From: Acidobacteriota bacterium
GTDB taxonomy: Bacteria; Acidobacteriota; Terriglobia; UBA7540
Length of the DNA: 36,474 nt
Assembly (NCBI GenBank): GCA_021827245.1
Contig: JAKAWN010000019.1
Location: forward strand, 1-36,474
Direction: 5' to 3'
The notes below the pieces were generated by a model, which was given only the letters and a program-made list of their open reading frames with translations, searched no databases and was not told the origin of the DNA. Positions within the stretch are counted from its first letter, which is position 1; each line of letters begins with the position of its first letter. The translations under genes were made by a program, and so were the position numbers. Below are positions 1-8,611 of this stretch, piece after piece.

Positions 1-237
1 TACGAAACGGAAGTGCGAGGGACTGCCGTTGGCCTGATGCTCGGGGTCGGACGCCTGGGCGCAATCCTTGGACCGTATCTGACCGGCTGGCTTCAGCAGA
101 TCTATCCGGGGTCCACAGTGTTGTTTGGTGCGATCGGCATGGCGGTGGCGTTCGGCGCGTGCGCGGTCATGTTTGCGCGACCGCGAAGCTTGCACGCACT
201 CCCCGCCCGGGGTCCGGAACCGGCGGCAGCACTCTGA
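1..237 (+). CDS. MFS transporter, C-terminal fragment (5' end outside window)
   Basis: The reading frame is open from base 1, so only the last 78 residues of a larger protein are present. They hold the end of one hydrophobic helix (GLMLGVGRLGAILGPYLTGW) and a full final helix (VLFGAIGMAVAFGACAVMFA). A polar, Ala/Pro-rich cytoplasmic tail follows. The pattern R-G-T-A-x-G followed by G-R-x-G-x-x-x-G-P, then a final helix, is typical of helices 11-12 of major facilitator superfamily transporters. These are inner-membrane secondary transporters for sugars, aromatic acids or drugs. The substrate cannot be told from this piece. A GTG at 13 is an internal valine and not a start. Confidence 0.75.
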   Translation, partial: YETEVRGTAVGLMLGVGRLGAILGPYLTGWLQQIYPGSTVLFGAIGMAVAFGACAVMFARPRSLHALPARGPEPAAAL

Positions 238-465
238 TCGCCATCGAGAAGAATTCTTCGGGCGCCTGTTTCGGCATGGCTGAAGCCATTCCCTGGCGCT
301 TTGATTGCAATCCCTGATTTCTCTGCCAGCCCTCTGTCCTGCTGTTGAGACTGTCAATTCCGTCTTGACGGTGGCATACTGCCCAGTGGGCTTCTTCAAA
401 CCACAAGGTTTTTTATCACCGCAAAGTTCTTCTGACGCCTTAATTCCTGAAGGAGGATCGAATTC

Positions 466-2523
466 ATGAGGCTGTCATCAGGCTTTTTGATCTGTTTGTC
501 TGCCGTGGCGCTTGCCATTGCCAACCCGTCCGCCCGCGCTCAGGACGCCAATGCTCGCGCCCGGCAGATTGTCAGCAAGATGACGCTGCAGGAAAAGATC
601 GAGGAATTGCACGGCATTCACACCGCTGTTCATCACCGGTACGTGCCGCCGATACCGCGCCTGCATATTCCAGCGCTGGTGATTACGAACGGTCCTGCCG
701 GGGCGGGCCCGGGCGACCTTGAGCCGCAGCAACCCGCCACGGCGCTGCCTGCCCCGATTTCGCTTGCCGCAACCTGGGACACCAGCCTGGCGCATCTCTA
801 TGGCGTCATTGTCGGTGCGGAGTCGCGCGACCTGGCCAACGGTCTGGTCGAAGGGCCGGACGTCAACATCGCGCGCGTTCCGCAGAATGGGCGCACGTTT
901 GAAGCGTTTGGCGAAGATCCTTATCTGGTCAGCCGCATCGGTGCCGCGGAGATCGAGGGTATTCAGAGCCAGCATGTCATTGCGGATGTGAAGCACTACG
1001 ACGCCAACAACCAGGAATCAGACCGGTTCCGGATCAATGAGATTGTGAGCCAGCGAGCGCTGCATGAAATCTATCTGCCCGCATTTTATGCCGCAGTCCA
1101 CCAGGCTCATGTCGCAGCCGTGATGTGCGCCTATCCCAAGGTGAATGGCGAGTACAACTGCCAGAACGATTATCTGATGAGGGATGTCCTCTTCAAGGAT
1201 TGGGGATTCCAGGGCTTTGTCACGTCGGACTTCGGCGCCACGCACAGCACCGTGCCCTCGGCTATGGCCGGCCTCGATCTTGAAATGCCGACTGGGAGAT
1301 ACTTCGCCGCGCCGCTTGAGCAGGCGGTGAAGTCCGGCAAGGTCCCAATATCAGTGATTGACGACAAGCTGGTTCGGCGTTTCCGCGAGATGATGGAACT
1401 CGGGGTCTTTGATCATCCACCGACGCCCAGGCCTATTCCTGAAAAGCAGGATGGGGCCGTCGCGCGGCGCATCGCCGAGCAGGGAATGGTTCTACTGAAG
1501 AACGAAGGCCACCTGCTGCCGCTCGATGCCAACAGGCTGCATTCAATTGCTGTGATCGGTCCCTACGCCGCCAAGGCCATGACCGGCGGCGGTGGAAGCT
1601 CGCACGTGATTCCGTTGTACACGGTCGATCCGGTGAAGGGAATCAAAGACCGCGCGGGTTCCAAGGTGAAAGTGACATTTGCCGACGGCAGCAACGTTTC
1701 GCAAGCCGCCGTGCTGGCCAAATCGGCCGACGTAGCCATCGTAATGGTAGGCGACCATGAAACCGAAGGACGCGACCATCCCATCACGCTCGCCGGCAAC
1801 CAGAACCAGTTGGTCGAGGCCGTGGCGGACGCCAATCCGCACACGGTGGTGGTTCTGAAGAGTGGATCGGTGGAACTGATGCCATGGGTGGCAAGAGTGC
1901 CGGCCATCCTGGAAGCGTGGTATCCCGGTGAGGAAGACGGCAATGCCGTGGCTGCCGTGTTGTTCGGTGACGTTGATCCTTCCGGCAAGCTGCCGCTGAC
2001 GTTTCCGCGGCGACTGGCTGATCTGCCTGCCAATACGCCCCAGCAGTATCCGGGTGTGGACGGCGTGGTGCGCTATTCGGAAGGAATCTTTGTCGGCTAC
2101 AGGCATTACGACGAAAAAGACGTCAAGCCGCTTTTCCCGTTTGGCTACGGCCTTTCTTACACGACGTTCGCTTACCGGAACCTGAAAGTTTCGCCCAGCA
2201 CCATTTCCGGCAGCGGGACGGGAGATGTTACTGTAGATCTCGACATCGCCAACACCGGCAGCCGCGCTGGGGCTGAGGTGGCCGAGCTGTATCTTGGATT
2301 TCCCGCAGCTACCGGCGAGCCGCCAAAGCAGCTAAAGGGATTCGAGAAAGTGGAACTCAAGCCAGGCCAGACGCGCCGCGTCCGCCTGGTTGTCCCTGTG
2401 CATGCGCTCTCCTATTGGAATACTCAAAAGCACGCGTGGGCTGTTATGCCGGGCGTTTACAAGGTAATGGTGGGAGCATCTTCGCGCGACATCCGCCTGC
2501 AAGGGCGGTTTTCCGTCCAGTGA
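466..2523 (+). CDS. Secreted beta-glucosidase/beta-xylosidase, glycoside hydrolase family 3
   Basis: The 685-residue protein begins with a signal peptide (hydrophobic stretch to about residue 23, ending ARA|QD), so it probably acts in the periplasm. Residues 40-330 form the GH3 TIM-barrel domain: substrate-binding K176-H177 (DVKHYD) and the nucleophile D255 in TSDFGAT. Residues 340-560 form the GH3 C-terminal domain, with the candidate acid/base E434 in TEGRD. A fibronectin-III-like domain follows at about 590-675. All catalytic elements are present and the length is normal for a three-domain GH3. The enzyme should retain configuration and release terminal beta-linked glucose or xylose from oligosaccharides. 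The exact sugar cannot be read from sequence. The start is well fixed: AGGAGG at 451-456 lies 9 bases before ATG 466. The gene stands alone and converges on the BON protein gene. Confidence 0.92.
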   Translation: MRLSSGFLICLSAVALAIANPSARAQDANARARQIVSKMTLQEKIEELHGIHTAVHHRYVPPIPRLHIPALVITNGPAGAGPGDLEPQQPATALPAPISLAATWDTSLAHLYGVIVGAESRDLANGLVEGPDVNIARVPQNGRTFEAFGEDPYLVSRIGAAEIEGIQSQHVIADVKHYDANNQESDRFRINEIVSQRALHEIYLPAFYAAVHQAHVAAVMCAYPKVNGEYNCQNDYLMRDVLFKDWGFQGFVTSDFGATHSTVPSAMAGLDLEMPTGRYFAAPLEQAVKSGKVPISVIDDKLVRRFREMMELGVFDHPPTPRPIPEKQDGAVARRIAEQGMVLLKNEGHLLPLDANRLHSIAVIGPYAAKAMTGGGGSSHVIPLYTVDPVKGIKDRAGSKVKVTFADGSNVSQAAVLAKSADVAIVMVGDHETEGRDHPITLAGNQNQLVEAVADANPHTVVVLKSGSVELMPWVARVPAILEAWYPGEEDGNAVAAVLFGDVDPSGKLPLTFPRRLADLPANTPQQYPGVDGVVRYSEGIFVGYRHYDEKDVKPLFPFGYGLSYTTFAYRNLKVSPSTISGSGTGDVTVDLDIANTGSRAGAEVAELYLGFPAATGEPPKQLKGFEKVELKPGQTRRVRLVVPVHALSYWNTQKHAWAVMPGVYKVMVGASSRDIRLQGRFSVQ

Positions 2524-2682
2524 GCAAGCGAGGCATTGGTAGGTGCCGAACGGCCGAGCTCAAAGAGTCGCCCATTCGGCATACAAGGTAAGCTATAGAG
2601 AAGACTTTTGCGGCAGAGGTCCTTTCGCCTTTCAGCCGCCGGCGTGAATCGCCTGGCCTGTGTGGCAGGCCTCGAACCTTCC

Positions 2683-3939
2683 TTAGTGTCTTCGTCCTCC
2701 GCGGTCGCCGTGCCACTCACGGCCTCCGCGGAACCCGTCCCTGTCGTGAAACCTATAGACTCCGTAGAAGCCGGGTCCCCACATTCCCCAGCCCCGACCC
2801 CATCCCCACGAATACGGGTAATAGTATCCGGGGTAGCCATAGTAGCCCCAATAGACCGGCGGGGGGCCATAATACGGTTGAGGCCCAACGTACACGCGGT
2901 TCGGCCGTTGCTGAAGCGTGTTCTGAGCATAGTCCTGCTGAGTGACCGGACGGAAAGCGGCCTGGCCAGGGATGGTGGAGATGTTGGCCGAGGATTCCAG
3001 CCGGAAGGTCAGCAGCGTTTCAGGCGGAATTACCGTGGGCCGGCCGCGAGTGAGCAGCACTCCCGCAATTCCCGCAGCTGCACCGATTCCCGCGCCGATT
3101 CCTGCGCCTTCGCCTTCCCCTGCAATTGCTCCAATGACAGCGCCGATGCCCGTCGTAGTTCCGACTGCTTCAACATCGCGTCCCTTTGAGGGACCGCCCG
3201 AAGCGTCCAGCAGCCTGGTATGAATGGGAACCTGGTTGCCGTTCACCAGAGTCAGTTCGGTGAGGTCGAGGCCAAGCTCAGATGTTCCCTTAACGCGTCC
3301 GCCCTTTTTGGCTACGGAAACGCGGCCCTGTAGAGTCTGGCCGCGGCGTGCCACAACCCACCCGTCAACCACAACCGGCTGCTCAAGCACGGCAGCAAAT
3401 CCGTCACCAACTTGATTGTGATCGCTTGAGAGAGCCTGTGACACGCGCACGGAGACCAGGGTCCCGGCGGGCAGCACCAGGCTTGGAGGAATCTGCTGCT
3501 GTTGCGCGTCACTGTTGCCGAATGAATGATATTGATCCGATGGCTGCGCGGGCGCCGATGCAGCCGGAGGTGCTGATACAGATTCGGGCGCGGAATATTC
3601 CACGTTGGCGCCTGATGAAGGCTCCGATTGGCCGACGCTGAGGCTGTCGATCACCTTCACTACGCCCGGCTCCATGCTGGCAATTCGGTCTACGGCCGCC
3701 TGTTGCTGTGGGGTATCAACCGTGCCTGTGAGCCTTACGACACCCTGCTGGGTGGATACGTGGATGTCCTGTGTTTTGAGAGACGGATCCTGGAAGAGTT
3801 TTGCTTGAATGGCCGTGGTAATGGCGTTGTCATCCGGTGCGCTTTGTGAATCTTGCGGAGTGGCCATCAGCAGGCTGGAACTCACCAGCAGAAGCGCTGT
3901 TACCGTAACAACAAACCATCTGAATTCGCGTTTGAGCAT
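2683..3939 (-). CDS. BON-domain, glycine-zipper exported protein with Tyr/Gly-rich tail
   Basis: The 418-residue protein starts at ATG 3939, preceded by AAGGGGG; frames extending to 4005 lack a ribosome site. Residues 1-27 form a signal peptide. A BON domain follows at about 37-102 (VVRLTGTVDTPQQQ), a fold thought to bind phospholipid or hydrophobic surfaces in the envelope. After a Ser/Ala/Pro linker, an uncharacterised beta-rich segment at about 150-245 begins at LPAGTLVSVRV. Residues 260-296 form a glycine zipper (GxGxxxG repeats) that could insert in a membrane. The last 70 residues are Tyr/Trp/Gly/Pro-rich and end in Arg/Gly/His. The architecture suggests an outer-membrane-associated structural or stress protein. 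No enzymatic function is visible. Confidence 0.8.
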   Translation of the reverse strand: MLKREFRWFVVTVTALLLVSSSLLMATPQDSQSAPDDNAITTAIQAKLFQDPSLKTQDIHVSTQQGVVRLTGTVDTPQQQAAVDRIASMEPGVVKVIDSLSVGQSEPSSGANVEYSAPESVSAPPAASAPAQPSDQYHSFGNSDAQQQQIPPSLVLPAGTLVSVRVSQALSSDHNQVGDGFAAVLEQPVVVDGWVVARRGQTLQGRVSVAKKGGRVKGTSELGLDLTELTLVNGNQVPIHTRLLDASGGPSKGRDVEAVGTTTGIGAVIGAIAGEGEGAGIGAGIGAAAGIAGVLLTRGRPTVIPPETLLTFRLESSANISTIPGQAAFRPVTQQDYAQNTLQQRPNRVYVGPQPYYGPPPVYWGYYGYPGYYYPYSWGWGRGWGMWGPGFYGVYRFHDRDGFRGGREWHGDRGGRRH

Positions 3940-4941
3940 AACCACCCCCTTCGGCACCCAAAGGCAACGACCGCGGTCACCCGAACTGATCACTCTGCCG
4001 TTCAACCTGACTCGTTGCTGCCTTGACCTGTGGTCCTGATTGCCGATTACCGATCCGGTATCCTCCTACTTATACAGACGCTGGCGTATGCATCCGAGTT
4101 TCCAATTGTTCTGCAGATTGTCGGCAAAACGAATTCGCCCTTCGTGCGCTTGAAACTCAACGCTGTCAACCATCTTTGGGTCCATTCCACCTAGGTCTCA
4201 AGCATGTTCGTTGCCATTCTTTCCGGAGGCGCTGCTCTTCGCCAGCCCCGTCACAATCATGCAAGCGCGGCAACCGCGCGGATCTTGCACCAATGGCGAC
4301 GTTCGGAAAGGAAATCCTTGCGGGAAAGTGATCTCGAATGATTGCCGGATGCGCCTTGAGAATGCAACCCGCGGGCTATGCCATTGCAGAATAGTGACTT
4401 TTGCAGGCAAGGATTGTCTTCAGCACGTGCCATGCTGCCGATGCCCCGGGCAGGGCTGGCCGGCGATCGGGTGACGAGGACTTGCTAAGTTGTTGATTTA
4501 CGTGACGTTGCAATTCCATGGCGTCTGCCCGTTTTGAACGATTTGTTCGGCGGATTTGTGGAGCTCGATGCCGACACCCCGAACCTTGCGAAAAATGCCG
4601 TGCTCGAACGCAACTCTCTGGCGGCTCGTGTGTTGTATCAGGCGTGGGCGCAGTGGCTGTTTTCCACCAACGAATGGTTGAAAATCAGCAGGCTGCGACC
4701 AGCAAGCAGCAACCGGAAAACACCCCCGCTGCGCTGAAGACTCCCAATGCAACCAGGCCCACGGTGCGATGGGCTCTGCTCTGCATGCCCGGCATGAATC
4801 CGGAACAGTGCCGGAAATTCCTTGACAGCCCTCGGCCCTGCCGGCGTTTCACACCGCGGGAACAGCACATTCCGCCGGGGCTTGGCAGGCTTTTTCCCCG
4901 CGAAGGCACTCCGAACCGGTAGCGCTTTGCCATTTTGACGG
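3940..4941. other. About 1 kb without a convincing gene
   Basis: Several overlapping frames of 60-135 codons exist on both strands (for example 4518-4922 plus and 4638-4985 minus). None has a good ribosome site, a recognisable domain or consistent coding bias. One minus-strand frame near 4685-4785 encodes a short hydrophobic, signal-peptide-like stretch (GLVALGVFSAAGVF) that meets a stop almost at once. The stretch could hold promoters for the BON gene (leftward), a small RNA or a decayed gene. I see no clear hairpin or repeat. Confidence 0.4.
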
Positions 4942-5976
4942 CTATTTTTCATGAGTTTGGGGCACGGAAACTCTGAGAAGGTCACTCTTCTTGCGTGGCA
5001 GGCTGTATTGGGGCAGAAGAATCAAACCCAGGGCAACCCAAAAGAGAGTGCGGATCTTCCGGATGACCGCCAGGGTAACACCTTCGGCCGCCGTGCTTCC
5101 GACCGCCTTCATCACCAGCGCGGTTGATCCGGCATCCACGCCCATTCGCAGGGGAATAAACATGAATGCCTGGGTGACAATCCGGTACATGCATTCGACA
5201 AGATAAGCCGCAAGCAGCGAGCCGTGTCCCAGCGTTACGTGGAGAATCCAGAACGCCTCGCCGACGCCGGTAAACTGGCTGACGAATTCCAGGCCAAGGA
5301 CGCCAAGAAAAGCCTTCCGGCGGTTTTCATAGAACCCGTGCAGCGATTCCTCGAAGGCTAGCGCTGTCGGCTCGTAGCGCTCGAGGAATCGCCATCTTGC
5401 CTTCTTCTTCAGCCGGTGGATCAGGCGGCTGGTCAGCATCCAGCGGCGGCGGAGCAAAATAAAAGGGAGCAGAACGAAGGCAATGAGAATAACCACGGCG
5501 ATGGTCTCGTAATCGGGAAGCGCGGCGGAAGGCGCAAGCTCCAGCAACCAGAGGACAATACCGCTCAGGATAAAAAGGCCTGACGCCAAAAGGTATGAAA
5601 GGTCTTCCAGAGCAATCGAAGACAGGCTGGCTGAGGCGGGAAGATAACGCGCCGTCATGTAGGCTCGCGCGCCCTCGCCGAAAACGGCGCCTGCCGGGGT
5701 CAGGTCCGTCAGCGCGCCGCTGACCAGGCGGATGGCAAAAAGCCGCCAGAATCCCGGCCGCTTCTCGGTTGTTTCAATTGCGCGGCGCCACGCCTCGGTC
5801 CTGACAAGATTGCGCACGCCGGAAAGGATGAGTAGGACCGTGAAGTTCCAGCCGAAGTGGCGGATCTGTTCCAGCAGAAAATCGACGCCTGTCTGCCGGA
5901 CCAGATAAACGAACAACAGTCCGGCGCCGAGAAGGGAAGCCAGCCAAAGAAGATGCAGGAGACGGCGCGAAGTCAT
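4942..5976 (-). CDS. Flippase-like membrane protein, lysylphosphatidylglycerol-synthase TM family (UPF0104)
   Basis: This 344-residue integral membrane protein has about eight hydrophobic segments, the first at residues 8-25 and the last just before the basic C-terminal tail. The order of segments matches the family that includes the flippase half of MprF and the hopanoid-associated HpnL: an early helix pair, the loop RTEAWRRAI, a D-L-T-P-A-G-A-x-F-G-E motif, and a late G-x-x-G-Y-R-I-V-like helix (AAYLVECMYRIVTQAFMF). There is no aminoacyl-transferase domain, so it is a stand-alone flippase-like protein, probably handling a lipid or lipid-linked substrate in the inner membrane. The substrate is unknown. 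ATG 5976 has a modest upstream GAAGG. Intergenic stretches flank it on both sides, so it looks monocistronic. Confidence 0.75.
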   Translation of the reverse strand: MTSRRLLHLLWLASLLGAGLLFVYLVRQTGVDFLLEQIRHFGWNFTVLLILSGVRNLVRTEAWRRAIETTEKRPGFWRLFAIRLVSGALTDLTPAGAVFGEGARAYMTARYLPASASLSSIALEDLSYLLASGLFILSGIVLWLLELAPSAALPDYETIAVVILIAFVLLPFILLRRRWMLTSRLIHRLKKKARWRFLERYEPTALAFEESLHGFYENRRKAFLGVLGLEFVSQFTGVGEAFWILHVTLGHGSLLAAYLVECMYRIVTQAFMFIPLRMGVDAGSTALVMKAVGSTAAEGVTLAVIRKIRTLFWVALGLILLPQYSLPRKKSDLLRVSVPQTHEK

Positions 5977-6494
5977 CTGTTCAGACCTTCAAAAAACGGA
6001 GCTTGCGGCCAGGAATCCGCGGGGCCGGACGGAGGTCGAGAATCTTGCCGAAAGGCCTTTGGGAAACCAAGCGTCCGGCACAAACTGAACACATCCGTCA
6101 TGCACACATCACCTTATTATCACAAAACCGGGGCGCTGTTCCGCAGCTTGTGGTATTTGATGCCTTGCCGGGCGCGTCCCGGTGTTTGGCGGGAAGAATT
6201 TCTACGGCCTCGACATCGCCCGCTGCCGGAATAATTTCTGGAGCTACTGTGCAATCGATTTTCCGGGAGGGCGCCGCGTGAGAAAACGGCGAGCCGCGAC
6301 CACCGGATGGGCCTTCCTAAATCTTGCGTTAATCTTGAAGAGAGTGGATACTTAAGCTAATAGCCGGCGTGCGTGGAGCAGGAGTCGAAACTACGCAGGG
6401 TCGGCAAACGTCTAAGAGCGCTGAGGGGCCTCTGGTTCCCGTGGAAAATGCGAAGACGAAGTCCCTTGCGATCAGAACAATATGAGGAGAGCGT
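5977..6494. other. Intergenic region between divergent genes, no gene seen
   Basis: This 518-base stretch separates two divergently transcribed genes and should contain both promoters. Short frames in it have no recognisable product. A loose promoter-like pair, TTGAAG at 6335-6340 and TAATAG at 6358-6363 with a 17-base spacer, faces the rightward gene and would leave an untranslated leader of about 120 bases. The -10 match is poor, so I do not annotate it as a promoter. Confidence 0.3.
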
Positions 6495-7577
6495 ATGTCG
6501 GATAAGGAAGAACGACGCGATATCGGGCACGCCATGTTTGGCTTTAATGAACCGCGGCCGTCCCGCAGTGATCCCAGCCAACCATCTCCGGGGCCGCAGC
6601 CTGGCGCGGCGCAAGCCGGGCCTGCGCAGGGGCCTCCGCAAGGAGCAGACCGGAGCTACGCCGGAGTTGGACAGCCTCAGCAACCTCCGCCGGGCCAGCC
6701 TCAATACATTTACGTTCAGGCGCCACCACCACCGCCGGCTCCGGCGGCCGCACCGCCGCCATCAATGAGCAAGTTTCTCGTCGGTCTGCTCGCCGTGCTG
6801 GTGATTCTGGCCGGTGTGAATCTCTACCTGGCCTTGAGCCAGCGGTCCCAGTTCGGAAAAGCTTTGGCCATGCATAGCAACGAGCTGACCCTGCTGACGC
6901 GCCGGATGAATGCGAGCGACGATCAGTACGCCCAGTTGAGGGCGCAGTTCGATGTGACCAGCCAGAAGCTGGGCATGACCCAAGCGGAACTGGAGCGCGC
7001 CCGTCGGCTTGCCGCCAACATTCAGAAGCAGCAGCGGGCGGCCGTGCATCAGTTGAACGCGGCAATCGAACAGAAAGCCAGTTCCCAGGCTCTCAACCAG
7101 CTCCAGTCTGAGGCAAACACCAAGTTTGGCGCGCTTTCGACCGGCCTTGCGGGAAACACGAAGGACATTGAAGCCACAAAAGAAGCGCTGATGGGAACGA
7201 AGGGTGAGTTGTCCGGCGCAATTGCCCGGACGCATGATGAACTCGTGGCTCTGGCCCATCGTACCGACCGCGACTATTTCGAGTTCAGCCTGCCCCGAAA
7301 GCACGCCCGCAAGAAGGTCGGGAGCATTATGATCGAATTGCTGAAGACCAACCGGAAGCAGAATGTTTACACGATCGATCTCTTTTTTGACGACAAACGC
7401 ACCCAGCGCAAGGACCAGGCGCTGGACGAGCCCGTGTTCTTCTATGTCCAGGGAGCGCCGAGCGCGCTTGAGCTGGTTGTAAACAAGCTGGACAAGAATA
7501 GCATCAGCGGGTACATCAGCACGCCGAAGGGGTTCTTCCCGAACACTCCGAACGTGCTGACCGCCCGGCCGTCTTGA
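6495..7577 (+). CDS. Membrane-anchored protein with Pro-rich cytoplasmic arm, coiled coil and unknown C-terminal domain
   Basis: This 360-residue protein starts at ATG 6495, with AGGAGA at 6485-6490. Residues 20-90 are low-complexity Pro/Gln/Ala/Gly, ending in runs of proline. One transmembrane helix spans about residues 94-114 (FLVGLLAVLVILAGVNLYLA). Residues 118-255 are rich in Gln/Ala/Leu/Glu with heptad-like spacing and probably form a long coiled coil. Residues 260-360 form a compact beta-rich domain (YFEFSLPRKHARKKVGSIMI). The design, a disordered arm inside, one helix, then a rod and head outside, suggests a structural or signalling envelope protein. I do not recognise the C-terminal domain and assign no function. 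It converges on the thioredoxin gene across a shared hairpin. Confidence 0.75.
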   Translation: MSDKEERRDIGHAMFGFNEPRPSRSDPSQPSPGPQPGAAQAGPAQGPPQGADRSYAGVGQPQQPPPGQPQYIYVQAPPPPPAPAAAPPPSMSKFLVGLLAVLVILAGVNLYLALSQRSQFGKALAMHSNELTLLTRRMNASDDQYAQLRAQFDVTSQKLGMTQAELERARRLAANIQKQQRAAVHQLNAAIEQKASSQALNQLQSEANTKFGALSTGLAGNTKDIEATKEALMGTKGELSGAIARTHDELVALAHRTDRDYFEFSLPRKHARKKVGSIMIELLKTNRKQNVYTIDLFFDDKRTQRKDQALDEPVFFYVQGAPSALELVVNKLDKNSISGYISTPKGFFPNTPNVLTARPS

Positions 7578-7649
7578 ACCGTTCAAGTAAGCTCGGGTCA
7601 ACCTCTGCAGGACGACTCGATCGGACGGCGGCACAAGGTTCGCAATATG

Positions 7650-7685
7650 CAAGGGCGTCCGATGTTTAAACATCGGACGCCCTTG
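7650..7685. terminator. Perfect 36-base palindrome, likely bidirectional terminator
   Basis: A perfect inverted repeat is centred between 7667 and 7668. Each arm starts CAAGGGCGTCC and the centre is TTTAAA. RNA from either strand would fold into a 16-base-pair stem with a four-base loop. It lies between the stops of two convergent genes (7577 and 7709), where a shared terminator is expected. There is no U-tract on either side, so it may act with Rho or as a 3' stabiliser. Confidence 0.7.
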
Positions 7686-7708
7686 TGGTCTGAAGTCGCG
7701 AGGCGGCC

Positions 7709-8044
7709 TTATTTGCTGATAACCGGGGCGTGGGCTTCGAGAACCCGAACCAGTTCGCTGTAAGGGCGTGCGCCAATCAGTTGTTGAGCAATTTTCCCAT
7801 CTTTGAAAAGGATCAGCGTGGGTATAGACCGGATGCCGAACATTCCGGCGAGTTCCGGCTCTTCGTCCACATTGACCTTGGCAAAGTTGAACTGACTGGA
7901 ATAGTTTTCCGCCAGCTTTTCGAAGGCAGGCTCCATCGCACGGCACGGGGCGCACCACTCGGCCCAGAAATCCACGAGAGTGGGCTTGGAATCCTTCGCA
8001 ACGGCTTGCCATTGCTCGTTGTTCAGATGCTTGATATTTCCCAT
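7709..8044 (-). CDS. trxA: Thioredoxin
   Basis: This 111-residue protein has the complete thioredoxin fold. The active site is W30-C31-A-P-C34 in the context VDFWAEWCAPC, and the cis-proline loop is SIPTLILF. It is a cytoplasmic dithiol reductant for ribonucleotide reductase, methionine sulfoxide reductase and similar partners. CAPC replaces the commoner CGPC; this variant occurs in functional thioredoxins and may shift the redox potential. The start is ATG 8044: GAGGAG lies 10 bases upstream and overlaps the alternative TTG at 8062, so the longer form is unlikely. Its natural substrate MsrB is encoded elsewhere in this window. Several trx paralogues are usual, so the gene symbol is tentative. 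Confidence 0.9.
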   Translation of the reverse strand: MGNIKHLNNEQWQAVAKDSKPTLVDFWAEWCAPCRAMEPAFEKLAENYSSQFNFAKVNVDEEPELAGMFGIRSIPTLILFKDGKIAQQLIGARPYSELVRVLEAHAPVISK

Positions 8045-8200
8045 AAATTGGTATCTCCTCAAAGTGACCTACTTTTCCTGTAGATGCCGGGGGAAATAAA
8101 AAGTTACAGCAAGCGGGCGAGCGGACAGGGAATGGCCCTGAAAGCGGAGTGGCCTGTCGGGCGTGGGCATCCTAGCTTGTCAGAATGACGGGAGGAATGG

Positions 8201-8611
8201 ATGGCAAGAAAGTGGCTTTTCAAGTCCGATCCCGAGCAATATTCCTATGGCGATCTTGCACGCGATAAGGAGACCGTGTGGGATGGGATTTCAAACAACT
8301 TGGCGCTGAAGCACCTTCGAAATGTCCGACGGGGCGACGAAGTGATGATCTACCACTCGGGTGGAGAACGGGCTGTGGTGGGCCTGGCGGAGGTGCTGAC
8401 CGACCCCTATCCCGACCCGAAAAAGAAAGAAGCGCGCCTCGTGGTGGTTGACATCGCCGTGCGCGGGACGCTTCCGCGGCCCGTCGGGCTGGAGGAAATC
8501 AAGAAGCAGTCTGCATTGAAAGATTTTGACCTGGTCCGGCTGCCGCGCCTGTCAGTGATGACGGTTTCGGAAAAACAGTGGAACGCGTTGCTCGCCTTGG
8601 CCAAGTCGTGA
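8201..8611 (+). CDS. EVE domain (PUA-like) protein
   Basis: The 136 residues are almost entirely one EVE domain: K-W-L-F-K-S-D-P at residues 4-11, Y-S-Y-x-D-L, a central W-D-G-I-S-N-N, and R-x-G-D-E-V-M-I-Y-H-S. EVE domains share the PUA/YTH fold and are thought to bind modified bases in DNA or RNA. The human relative is THYN1. ATG 8201 has a strong GGGAGG with six bases of spacing. Its stop TGA is followed with no gap by the ATG of the uracil-DNA glycosylase gene, so the two are almost certainly co-transcribed. A role in recognising damaged or modified bases upstream of repair is plausible but inferred. Confidence 0.88.
   Translation: MARKWLFKSDPEQYSYGDLARDKETVWDGISNNLALKHLRNVRRGDEVMIYHSGGERAVVGLAEVLTDPYPDPKKKEARLVVVDIAVRGTLPRPVGLEEIKKQSALKDFDLVRLPRLSVMTVSEKQWNALLALAKS

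Noticed and set aside
4518..4922. 135-codon plus-strand frame
   Set aside because: No ribosome site, Arg/Pro/Cys-rich composition typical of non-coding GC-rich DNA, and no recognisable domain.
6762..8012. Long minus-strand open frame (416 codons)
   Set aside because: It runs antisense through the Pro-rich protein gene, crosses the palindrome and overlaps thioredoxin in another frame. Both real genes have far better evidence.
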